Shown piece after piece: positions 57,084 through 64,000 of a DNA stretch of 64,000 bases (position 1 is the first letter of the stretch; the number at the start of each line of letters is the position of its first letter). Made by a program: the position numbers and the translations under genes. The notes below the pieces were generated by a model, which made no database searches, was not told the DNA's origin, and saw only the letters and a program-made list of their open reading frames with translations. This DNA is from Bacteroidetes bacterium GWC2_46_850 (GTDB lineage: Bacteria; Bacteroidota; Bacteroidia; Bacteroidales; Dysgonomonadaceae). The DNA lies in assembly GCA_001768325.1 (NCBI GenBank), contig MENQ01000011.1, forward strand, positions 1 through 64,000, written 5' to 3'.

Positions 57084-57281
57084 ATGCCAAAAATGAAGAC
57101 TAATTCCGGTGCAAAAAAGAGGTTCGCCCTTACCGGAACAGGAAAAATCAAGCGGAAACATGCGTACAAAAGTCACATCTTGACGAAGAAGACCAAGAAA
57201 CAGAAGAGAAATCTTACCCATATGGGTCTTGTTCACAAATCTGACGTAAACAGCATCAAGACACTGCTGGCAATGAAGTAA
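57084..57281 (+). CDS. rpmI: 50S ribosomal protein L35
   Basis: This 65-residue basic protein matches L35, with [20 protein letters not shown] at the start and a Lys-rich middle ([15 protein letters not shown]). It belongs to the large ribosomal subunit. rplT follows after 100 bases. That gap has only weak hairpin potential (CCCT/AGGG near 57340), so I see no clear L20-type leader control. Confidence 0.97.
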   Translation: MPKMKTNSGAKKRFALTGTGKIKRKHAYKSHILTKKTKKQKRNLTHMGLVHKSDVNSIKTLLAMK

Positions 57282-57381
57282 TTCATGCCGGGTGGTTTCC
57301 AGTAAAGAGATTTAGTAACAGGATGTATGCTCCAAAGAGCCCTGCACGATAGGGACGCTATCATTCAAAACAAGTAACATT

Positions 57382-57726
57382 ATGCCAAGATCAGTCAATC
57401 ATGTTGCCTCGCGCAACCGCAGAAAAAAAGTTCTGAAACTTACAAGAGGCTATATCGGTGCCCGCAAGAATGTGTGGACCGTAGCCAAAAACACGTGGGA
57501 GAAAGGTTTGACCTACGCCTATCGTGACCGCAAAAACAAAAAGCGCAATTTCCGTGCACTCTGGATCCAGCGTATCAATGCTGCGGCCCGCGAAAACGGA
57601 ATGTCTTATTCCCGCCTGATGGGTGCGTTGCACAAAAATGAAATTGAAATCAACCGCAAGGTGCTTGCCGACCTGGCAATGAACCATCCCGAAGCTTTTA
57701 AGGCCATTGTGGACAAGGTGAAGTGA
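57382..57726 (+). CDS. rplT: 50S ribosomal protein L20
   Basis: This 114-residue basic protein matches L20 ([59 protein letters not shown]). L20 binds 23S rRNA early in 50S assembly. It is the last gene of the thrS-infC-rpmI-rplT group. A weak hairpin with a T run (57754-57790) lies downstream. Confidence 0.97.
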   Translation: MPRSVNHVASRNRRKKVLKLTRGYIGARKNVWTVAKNTWEKGLTYAYRDRKNKKRNFRALWIQRINAAARENGMSYSRLMGALHKNEIEINRKVLADLAMNHPEAFKAIVDKVK

Positions 57727-57753
57727 AATCAGCTTCCCGTTGATTGAACATAG

Positions 57754-57789
57754 AAAGGAAGAATCTGACAATGGTTTTTCCTTTTTTTA
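57754..57789 (+). terminator. Weak terminator after rplT
   Basis: AAAGGAA at 57754-57760 pairs with TTCCTTT at 57778-57784 over a 17-base loop, and a T run continues to 57789. The stem is short, so partial read-through is likely. Confidence 0.4.
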
Positions 57790-57791
57790 TT

Positions 57792-57799
57792 TATCTTTG
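57792..57799 (+). promoter_or_regulatory. Candidate promoter of the GH43 gene
   Basis: TATCTTTG lies 28 bases before the preferred ATG at 57828 and downstream of the in-frame ATG at 57744, so it argues for the shorter protein. No clear -33 was found. Confidence 0.5.
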
Positions 57800-57827
57800 T
57801 GCTGAAGGCACACTTCAAATCAATTAT

Positions 57828-58949
57828 ATGATCACAAGAAAAATATACCGATCCTTGTTGTTTCTTCTAATGGGCATTATTTTTGCAGGATGTACGAACC
57901 GCTCGGAAAAGAGTGTATCCAATCCCATTACATATTCCAATCCCTTATCCATTGCCTTTGGCGATCCGTTCATCCTTTCCGCTGCCGACGGCAAATATTA
58001 CATGTATGGTACTGGAGGAACAGCGAAGGGTTTTGTTGCTTACAGCTCCGATAATCTGGTGGACTGGCAACCCGAAGGAGAGGTTTACTCCGGAAATCAA
58101 CCGGATTCCTGGACCGTGAAGAATTACTGGGCACCCGAAGTGTATGAAACAAACGGGAAATACTACATGTTTTTCAGTGCCGACTGGAAAGAAAATCCCA
58201 CCGGAGAACTGGAAAACTTTCGCATTGGCGTGGCAGTTGCCGACAAGCCTACCGGCCCCTTCCTGGAGATATCCGATAAGCCGCTGTTGGACCCGGGTTA
58301 TCCCATCATCGATGCAAACATCCTGCAGCATGGCGGAAAGACCTACCTTTATTACTCCCGCTGTTGTTACAAGCATCCGGTAGAGAGTGAGGTCGCACAA
58401 TGGGCACGGGAACAGAATCTTTATAAAGAAATAGAAGAAAGCTGGGTATATGGGGTGGAGATATCAGACGATTTCACTGTTGTGATCGGGGAGCCTGTGT
58501 TGCTATTGCAGCCGCCCACGACGATGGATGATCCGCAAACAGAGTGGGAAAGTCGTTCCGTCACAGCCGGAGAGGTGAACCGCCGCTGGACGGAAGGTTC
58601 TTTTGCCTTCCCGTACGAGGGTAAGATATACATGATGTACTCAGCCAACTTCTTTGGAGGTGAGCATTATGCCGTGGGATATGCCGTTTCCGATGACCCG
58701 CTGGGCCCTTTCGTGAAAGCCGCGAATAATCCCGTGTTGGAAAAGAACACAGGCAAGGGGGGCGAAGTGACCGGAACCGGGCACAACATGATCTTTTGGT
58801 CGAAGAACGATCAGAAAATGTATGCTGTTTATCATGGGCGCACCCGGCAAACGGGTGATGAACGGGTCGTTTTTATCGATGAGGTGCAGATCGATGATCA
58901 GGGTTTACTTACCGTCGACGGTCCCACAACTACCGAGAAAGAACTGTAA
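57828..58949 (+). CDS. GH43-family glycosidase lipoprotein
   Basis: From ATG at 57828 this is 373 residues with lipobox FAGC (Cys22). A five-bladed propeller of the GH43 type follows. The three expected acids are visible: Asp46 in AFGDPFIL (base), Asp162 in IIDANILQHGG (pKa modulator), and Glu256 in RRWTEGSFAF (acid). The clan usually cleaves arabinose or xylose side chains or arabinan; the exact activity cannot be inferred. It has no accessory domain. It is isolated from any SusC/SusD pair, with a flavoprotein gene 38 bases downstream. Confidence 0.9.
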   Translation: MITRKIYRSLLFLLMGIIFAGCTNRSEKSVSNPITYSNPLSIAFGDPFILSAADGKYYMYGTGGTAKGFVAYSSDNLVDWQPEGEVYSGNQPDSWTVKNYWAPEVYETNGKYYMFFSADWKENPTGELENFRIGVAVADKPTGPFLEISDKPLLDPGYPIIDANILQHGGKTYLYYSRCCYKHPVESEVAQWAREQNLYKEIEESWVYGVEISDDFTVVIGEPVLLLQPPTTMDDPQTEWESRSVTAGEVNRRWTEGSFAFPYEGKIYMMYSANFFGGEHYAVGYAVSDDPLGPFVKAANNPVLEKNTGKGGEVTGTGHNMIFWSKNDQKMYAVYHGRTRQTGDERVVFIDEVQIDDQGLLTVDGPTTTEKEL

Positions 58950-58987
58950 GATACTGGAAAATAGTGTTTAATATACTTGTTTGTGTT

Positions 58988-59491
58988 ATGAGAACTGTTT
59001 CTGTGGAGGAGTTACATCGCATCGAAGCATTGATTCGTACCTGTCCTCTCTGCTATGTTGGCATGGCCGATGAGCAGGGTATTCCCTATGTGTTGCCAAT
59101 GAATTTCGGATACGAGGATGAGATCATCTATCTCCATTCCGCACAGGAGGGTCGCTCCATTTCCATCCTGGAGAATAACCCGCAGGTCTGCATCACCTTC
59201 TGTACCGATCCGAAGCTGGTATGGCAGGATGAGGAGGTAGCCTGCAGCTACCGGATGCGGGCAGAGAGTGTGATTTGTCACGGGAAAGTGGCTTTCGAGG
59301 AAGAGTATGACCAAAAGGTGGAGGCATTGCATATCATTATGCGGCAGTATTCCGACAGGGAGTTTAATTACTCGACACCCTCGGTGAAGAATGTAAAGAT
59401 ATGGAAAGTTGCCCTTGAAAATGTTTCGGCAAGAGAGTTCGGTGTGCCAGGCACCAAAGCGATTAAGTACAAAGACCGGAAGGTGTTTTAA
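58988..59491 (+). CDS. Pyridoxamine 5'-phosphate oxidase-like FMN-binding protein
   Basis: From ATG at 58988 this is 167 residues starting MRTVSVEELHRIEALIRTCP; an in-frame ATG at 58964 adds eight poor residues. The split-barrel flavin-binding fold is seen in CYVGMADEQGIPYVLPMNFG and YLHSAQEGRSISIL. This subgroup resembles the NimA-type proteins, most of which have no role in nitroimidazole resistance. The substrate is unknown and a role in redox protection is only a guess. It lies 38 bases after GH43, likely in the same transcript. Confidence 0.88.
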   Translation: MRTVSVEELHRIEALIRTCPLCYVGMADEQGIPYVLPMNFGYEDEIIYLHSAQEGRSISILENNPQVCITFCTDPKLVWQDEEVACSYRMRAESVICHGKVAFEEEYDQKVEALHIIMRQYSDREFNYSTPSVKNVKIWKVALENVSAREFGVPGTKAIKYKDRKVF

Positions 59492-59598
59492 ACGATACCG
59501 TAGAACTTTCGTCCATACATTGTTGTTGTAATATTCGCGATTAAATAACAGGATATTTATCCGGCAAATTAAAAATCACACTGTAAAGATTACCCACA

Positions 59599-60060
59599 AT
59601 GAGAATTTCTACGATACTGTTTATTGCACTGATCACATGCTTCAGCGTATCAGCTTCAGAACCGCAAAGTAAGAACAGCGTAAAACCGATTGAGTTGACC
59701 AAAGCAACCTTTCTGGAGAAGGTGTTCAATTATGAAAACAATCCGGAAGCCTGGAAGTATAACGGTGACAAGCCGGCCATTGTAGACTTTTATGCCACCT
59801 GGTGCGGACCCTGCAGAATCACGTCCCCCATTTTGTCAGATCTGGCTGCAGAATATGGTGATGACATCTATGTCTATAAGATTGATGTGGACAAAGAACC
59901 TGAACTGGCACGCATGTTTGGAGTACAGAGCATTCCCATGTTTCTTTTTATTCCGATGAACGAACAACCGCAGGTGGCGATGGGTGCCCTGCCGAAAAAA
60001 TCCTTCAAGGAGGCAATCGACAACTTTCTGTTGAAAAAAGATAATCAAACCGAACTCTGA
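59599..60060 (+). CDS. Exported thioredoxin-like protein
   Basis: This 153-residue protein has a signal peptide (residues 1-20, CFSVSAS) and one thioredoxin domain. The active site is WCGPC (Cys69 and Cys72), and the cis-Pro loop is in SIPMFLFIP. It probably acts in the periplasm on disulfides, as a reductase or isomerase; its redox partner is not in the window. The extra ~35 residues before the domain are Lys- and Glu-rich. The methyltransferase gene starts 6 bases after its stop. Confidence 0.92.
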   Translation: MRISTILFIALITCFSVSASEPQSKNSVKPIELTKATFLEKVFNYENNPEAWKYNGDKPAIVDFYATWCGPCRITSPILSDLAAEYGDDIYVYKIDVDKEPELARMFGVQSIPMFLFIPMNEQPQVAMGALPKKSFKEAIDNFLLKKDNQTEL

Positions 60061-60066
60061 AAAGAG

Positions 60067-60852
60067 ATGATCACCAGTCTGCAAAATCCGGCCGTCAAGC
60101 ATATCATGAAACTCTCGAAAAGTAAAGAGAGGAAGGAGCAGCAGCTTTTCGTGAGCGAGGGTGCCCGTGAACTTTCCTTGGCTTTGCAGAGTGGCTACCA
60201 CGTGGAAGCTGTTTATGTATGTAGGGAAATGTTCAACAAAACGAAATATCCGGATGTGTTGGACTCTATTCCCGAAGAGGCTCACTTTCCGGTATCTCAA
60301 GGTGTGTTCGCAAAGATTGCTTACCGGGAAAACTCTGACGGGATCGTGGCATTGCTGAAACCCAAATCGCACAAGCTGACAGACATTCAACTTTCGAAAA
60401 ATCCTTTCCTGATTCTTCTCGAATCGGTGGAGAAACCGGGTAACCTGGGTGCCGTACTGCGTACCGCCGATGCGGCGGCAGTCGATGCCGTGATAGTCTG
60501 CGATCCGCAGACCGACCTGTATAACCCCAATGTGATCCGTTCAGGCGTGGGTGGATTGTTCACCATGCAGACTGCTGTCTGTACCTCAGAAGAGGCATTT
60601 AACTGGCTGCAGGAACACGGGATTGCCATTTATGCCGCGGAGTTGCAAGCTGCGGAATTTTACCAAAACATTAATTTCAGTAGTCCCTCTGCCATTGTGA
60701 TGGGTACCGAAGCGGAAGGGTTGACCAGTTTCTGGCTAAATCATGCGACAAAGCGAATCAAGATTCCCATGCGTGGAAAAATCGATTCGCTCAATGTCTC
60801 GGTGTCTACTGCCGTGCTTACCTTTGAAGCGATGCGGCAACGTGGATTTTAA
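60067..60852 (+). CDS. TrmH/SpoU-family RNA 2'-O-methyltransferase
   Basis: This 261-residue enzyme has an N-terminal substrate-binding domain (1-95; MITSLQNPAVKHIMKLSKSK) and a SPOUT knot domain. The AdoMet-binding motifs are ILLESVEKPGNLGAVLRTADA, AIVMGTEAEGL and IKIPMRGKIDSLNVSVSTAV. The target may be rRNA or tRNA ribose, which sequence alone does not show. It starts 6 bases after the thioredoxin gene and overlaps the end of the GH16 gene on the opposite strand by 4 bases. Confidence 0.93.
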   Translation: MITSLQNPAVKHIMKLSKSKERKEQQLFVSEGARELSLALQSGYHVEAVYVCREMFNKTKYPDVLDSIPEEAHFPVSQGVFAKIAYRENSDGIVALLKPKSHKLTDIQLSKNPFLILLESVEKPGNLGAVLRTADAAAVDAVIVCDPQTDLYNPNVIRSGVGGLFTMQTAVCTSEEAFNWLQEHGIAIYAAELQAAEFYQNINFSSPSAIVMGTEAEGLTSFWLNHATKRIKIPMRGKIDSLNVSVSTAVLTFEAMRQRGF

Positions 60853-61685
60853 TACGGCGATTCCACTTTCTCATAGACTCTCACATAGTCAATCTGGAAA
60901 TGATGCGGGAATAATGTATCATCTATTCCTTTCTGTCCGCCCCAGTTCCCTCCAATGGCCAGGTTTAATAAGAGATGGAATCTTTTGTCGAAAGGCCACG
61001 CTGCAAATCCGGTACCTTCGTTTTTGAAAGTGAAATATAGGCTTTCATCTACATAAACCCTGTACTCGTCCGCCTCCCACTCGAGAACATAGACATGGAA
61101 GTCGTTGTAAGAGGTGGGAACGTATATCTTTGCATTTTTATGCGTACCCTTCACATGGTTATAACTCTGGGTGTGCGCCGATCCCACAATGGTATCGGGA
61201 TCGTAGCCCACATTCTCCATGATGTCAATTTCACCGCTAGCCGGCCAGCCGCCGTATTCCCAGTCGGTGGAAAGCATCCAGATGGCAGGCCAGGTACCCA
61301 ATCCCGTGGGGAGTTTCGCCCTGATTTCGAAACGTCCGTAGAGCCAGTCACCTTTCTCCTTGGTGATCAACCGTGCCGAGGTATACCTCTTTCCGCCCAT
61401 GCTGTCGATCCGGGCGGTGATGGTCAGCACTCCCTCTTTCACATAGGCGTTGGCGGTATCACTGGCTGTGTAATGCTGGGCTTCGTTGTTTCCCCAACCC
61501 CAGCTGTTTCCTTCGGTATCGTAGCTCCATTTTGTGGAGTCGGGGAGTCCGGTGTAATCAAACTCGTCATTCCAGATGAGTTGCCACTCTCCTGTGGGGG
61601 TGGTAACTGTCTCGTAGGAGGGACTGTTTTTGCAACTGCTGAGCAGAAGTGCCAACAGAATGAAAAGGTTTATTTTGATAGTCAT
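60849..61685 (-). CDS. GH16-family endo-beta-glucanase lipoprotein (laminarinase-like)
   Basis: From ATG at 61685 this is 278 residues with lipobox LLSSC (Cys18); an ATG at 61715 adds ten residues. A single jelly-roll GH16 domain follows. The catalytic stretch is GEIDIMENVG, with nucleophile Glu152, Asp154 and acid/base Glu157. Nearby are WPAIWMLSTDWEYGGWPASG and VGSAHTQSYNHVKGTHK. The extra Met in EIDIME is the beta-bulge form typical of beta-1,3-glucanases. It would cut laminarin-like glucans at the cell surface. It lies 60 bases after its susD in the PUL at the window edge. Confidence 0.93.
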   Translation of the reverse strand: MTIKINLFILLALLLSSCKNSPSYETVTTPTGEWQLIWNDEFDYTGLPDSTKWSYDTEGNSWGWGNNEAQHYTASDTANAYVKEGVLTITARIDSMGGKRYTSARLITKEKGDWLYGRFEIRAKLPTGLGTWPAIWMLSTDWEYGGWPASGEIDIMENVGYDPDTIVGSAHTQSYNHVKGTHKNAKIYVPTSYNDFHVYVLEWEADEYRVYVDESLYFTFKNEGTGFAAWPFDKRFHLLLNLAIGGNWGGQKGIDDTLFPHHFQIDYVRVYEKVESPY

Positions 61686-61744
61686 ATTGTAGCAGATTAG
61701 ATCGCTTGTTACCAACTGGATAACAAGCGATCCGGGTCAATAGT

Positions 61745-63280
61745 TTATTTTAAAATCCACATTATCTTATTGATCTCGTCGTAACCGTCGTACTGACGGT
61801 TCAGTGCCTCTTCCAGATTCTCCCTGTTGTAATTGGTCTCTGCTGCGGGGTATAGCCAGCGCATCGGGATGCCGTTCTTGTTATTTTCGTTGAGGCTTGT
61901 TGCCGGATTAATGGGAAACTCCGGATATTTGTTCCTCCTGTATTCGAAAAAACTTGTTTCAGCATCCTGCATAAACTGCAGTATATAACGCTGTATCCAT
62001 ATCTGTTTTAACTGCTCACTGGCAGTAGTCTTAAAAGCAGCTTCACCCGTGAAATAGCCCGCAATATAACCAGCAGTAATGGGCATCTCATGTGCATAGC
62101 TGGCTGTTGTCTGCGTCATGACATCTGTCAGTGCGGCTTTCACCCCCGACTCATAATAAGCCTTGGCGTCGCCCGAAATCCATCCTTTCAGTACAGCTTC
62201 TGCCAAAATCAGTTGCTGCTCGGCAAAAGAAACCACTCTCAACGGTTCACACGCCTCCTGCTGCAAATATCTTTTGTTCAGTAATGAATAGAGATTGTTG
62301 CTATGCCCGGTGTTCATCACAGCATATTCAATTTCCACATCCACACCTTCATAAGCATCCGGATCAGAGGGTGTTTTGCCGGCTGCTATTTTTGCACCTG
62401 CCGGTTCGCCATAATAGAAGAGCCGCCGGTCATTGAGCGATTTTAATTGGTTGACGAGAAGAGAGCTGAGAATTGTACGACTTGTAAACAGGTCATTCGT
62501 GCCCGAAAGCGGATGACGGTTCTTGGAGGAGTACATCAGCCCGTAATAGCCGGTAGAGGCGTCCATGATATTTCCGGCCGAAACGATCTCTGCAAACCGG
62601 GTTTTCAGATTGATCCCGCCAATGGTCTCTTTCTTGCTGACCGTCATCAATACTTTCAGTGCAAAAGCGTTGACTGCTTTTCTCCATTTCACCGGATCTC
62701 CTTTGTAGGGTGTGGGATCGCCATCGAAAGTACGTCCTTTTGCAAAGTACTGATCTGCTGCCTGTAGTTCATCCAATACACTCTTTAAGACCTGTTCCTG
62801 GGTGTCGTACTTCACTTTGTAAACCCCTTCTGCCCCTAAACCGGCTTCACTGTAGGGTATATCTCCCATTTTCACGGTGAGCGTGTAAAAGGTGTATGCT
62901 TTGGCAAACGCTCCTACCCCGCGATAGGAATCTTCCATGACACTGCCTCCCGCATATTCAATCATTTTTTGAATGTTGGGAAGAATTGTCATTGCATCAA
63001 AATAACCACTACCGATTTTGTTATATTGCTGGTCCATCTGCCCCTCATTGGCATATCCCACATATTTGGGAAGGGCATTGTCGGCAATCAGTGATTTGCC
63101 ATCCCTTCCTGCAAACTTGGTATAATGCAGGATCACATTGGTTGCCAGAAGCGATGCACTGACACTCGTTGTGTCATCGGGATTGGTGTTTATATCTTCG
63201 AAATTATTGCATCCAAAAAGAATTAGTACAGATAAAACAGCCAAGCCTGTGTAGCGTATGTATTTATTGATTCGTTTCAT
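61745..63280 (-). CDS. SusD-like lipoprotein of the SusD-like_2 type
   Basis: This 511-residue lipoprotein has lipobox LFGC (Cys24) and the opening NNFEDINTNPDDTTSVSASLLATNVIL, which fits the SusD/RagB group often labelled SusD-like_2. The TPR-like region includes GVGAFAKAYTFYTLTVKMGDIPYSEA. Its C-terminal end has IPMRWLYPAAETNYNRENLEEAL. It pairs with the SusC encoded 34 bases upstream. Together with GH16 it forms a compact beta-glucan PUL. Confidence 0.94.
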   Translation of the reverse strand: MKRINKYIRYTGLAVLSVLILFGCNNFEDINTNPDDTTSVSASLLATNVILHYTKFAGRDGKSLIADNALPKYVGYANEGQMDQQYNKIGSGYFDAMTILPNIQKMIEYAGGSVMEDSYRGVGAFAKAYTFYTLTVKMGDIPYSEAGLGAEGVYKVKYDTQEQVLKSVLDELQAADQYFAKGRTFDGDPTPYKGDPVKWRKAVNAFALKVLMTVSKKETIGGINLKTRFAEIVSAGNIMDASTGYYGLMYSSKNRHPLSGTNDLFTSRTILSSLLVNQLKSLNDRRLFYYGEPAGAKIAAGKTPSDPDAYEGVDVEIEYAVMNTGHSNNLYSLLNKRYLQQEACEPLRVVSFAEQQLILAEAVLKGWISGDAKAYYESGVKAALTDVMTQTTASYAHEMPITAGYIAGYFTGEAAFKTTASEQLKQIWIQRYILQFMQDAETSFFEYRRNKYPEFPINPATSLNENNKNGIPMRWLYPAAETNYNRENLEEALNRQYDGYDEINKIMWILK

Positions 63281-63314
63281 ATCTGATATTTTTATATATA
63301 TGATAAACTGTTAG

Positions 63315-64000
63315 TTAAAATACAACCTTCAGATTGAATCCCAGATATCGGATGGATGGGTCACTGAAGTTTTCATACCCACCATCCGGGTCAGAGTACT
63401 TAAATTGTTTGGCCCATAAAAATACATTCTGCCCTACTGCCGATATCGATGCACTTTTGGCTTTAAACCTGTTGCTCAAGGCTGCCGGCAGGTTATAAGT
63501 GAGTGAAATTTCCCTTATCTTGAAGAATGTGGTTGAATAGGCGTCGAGTGTGGAAGGAGAGCCTCCCCATGCGGTCCCTCTATGGAGGTTATTTATATAG
63601 GTTTGATAGGTCACCGCCACATCATTCGGTGCATAGGTTCTTGTATCGCTCGTGATGTTGCCGTACGTATCATAGGTGGCTTCACCGGAGACTACCTTGA
63701 CCCCTTCACCGGTATAATTTCGTGTACCGGGATTGTTGGCATCGAGGAATCTTTCAGGCACGACCGAATTCGGATGCGAGCCGGCTCTCCACATATACAT
63801 TTCGGTGGTGGTCTGTGCAATTCCACCTACCCTGCCATCGAGTGAAATCCCAAAAGTAAAGTCCCTGAATCTTAAAGAACTGTTTATTCCCCACAACCAG
63901 TCGGGATCGGCATAGCCAAACAAGGAGGGATATTTGGAGTAGATCGGCAATCCATTATTGTGGATGATATTCCCTTCCGGATCTTTCTGATAATCACTCA
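63315..64000 (-). CDS. SusC-family TonB-dependent transporter, C-terminal part only
   Basis: This is the C-terminal end of a SusC barrel on the minus strand. The frame is open to the window edge, so at least 228 residues are present and the start lies beyond 64000. The segment has strands typical of the SusC barrel (LFGYADPDWLWGINSSLRFR, TTFFKIREISLTYNLPAAL) and ends YLGFNLKVVF. Plug and TonB box are outside the window. It is the transporter partner of the SusD encoded next. Confidence 0.9.
   Translation of the reverse strand, partial: SDYQKDPEGNIIHNNGLPIYSKYPSLFGYADPDWLWGINSSLRFRDFTFGISLDGRVGGIAQTTTEMYMWRAGSHPNSVVPERFLDANNPGTRNYTGEGVKVVSGEATYDTYGNITSDTRTYAPNDVAVTYQTYINNLHRGTAWGGSPSTLDAYSTTFFKIREISLTYNLPAALSNRFKAKSASISAVGQNVFLWAKQFKYSDPDGGYENFSDPSIRYLGFNLKVVF

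Noticed and set aside
57282-57381. Possible L20-binding leader between rpmI and rplT
   Set aside because: Only a four-base stem (CCCT/AGGG) with poor extension is seen, so there is no pseudoknot-like structure to support it.
58988-59491. Flavin-binding protein as a nitroimidazole resistance (nim) gene
   Set aside because: The split-barrel fold is shared by many oxidases; similarity to NimA is only at the fold level and there is no mobile context.
1-64000. CRISPR arrays, tRNA and rRNA genes, insertion sequences, phage genes
   Set aside because: No regularly spaced repeats, no cloverleaf with a TTCGA-type arm in the gaps, and no transposase, integrase or phage structural protein was seen.

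Overview
The window looks like chromosomal DNA of an anaerobic Bacteroidales bacterium. The evidence is four SusC/SusD pairs, Bacteroidota-type promoters (a -7 TAnnTTTG, often with TTG or TTTG about 20 bases upstream), PorX, AT-rich translation starts, and the conserved order parE-coaD-S41 peptidase. A Dysgonomonadaceae-like or Parabacteroides-like host is a guess from overall gene content, not something proved here.

Bases 1-26,640 are an accessory glycan-utilisation region, visibly more AT-rich than what follows, with all genes on the + strand. It opens with the tail of an alpha-L-rhamnosidase-like enzyme. Unit 1 (466-9333) is an IPT/NHL lipoprotein, SusC, SusD, a DUF4361-type lipoprotein and a BACON/discoidin lipoprotein. 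Unit 2 (9914-20148) is SusC, SusD, two DUF4959/DUF5000/DUF4998-type lipoproteins with discoidin-like ends, and a secreted six-hairpin glycosidase of uncertain family. Unit 3 (20448-25310) is a SusC/SusD pair, followed by an AraC-type regulator (25741-26643). The SusC genes of units 2 and 3 share an almost identical 80-base promoter module, so they are probably controlled together.

Bases 26,780-34,420 are core genes on the - strand: argS, tcdA, rubrerythrin, an ABC-F ATPase, and a helix-hairpin-helix protein with a predicted outer-membrane barrel. A 197-base imperfect palindrome lies between tcdA and rubrerythrin.

Bases 34,560-44,880 are on the + strand. They hold an ammonium module (TorF-like porin, P-II protein, Amt) with a repeated 11-base motif around its promoter, an MltF-like lytic transglycosylase, a GNAT protein, parE, coaD, an S41 peptidase and a PPK2 kinase. 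Bases 44,897-49,703 are on the - strand: an ECF sigma operon, mscL, rocD-ctlX for arginine/citrulline breakdown, and a DUF1080 lipoprotein. Bases 49,910-60,852 are on the + strand: porX, tsaE, a TPR protein, thrS-infC-rpmI-rplT, a GH43 lipoprotein, a flavin-binding protein, a thioredoxin and a TrmH-family methyltransferase.

The window ends with a second type of PUL on the - strand: SusC (cut by the window edge), SusD and a GH16 beta-glucanase. This set probably handles laminarin-like beta-glucans. I saw no tRNA, rRNA, CRISPR array, transposase or prophage gene.
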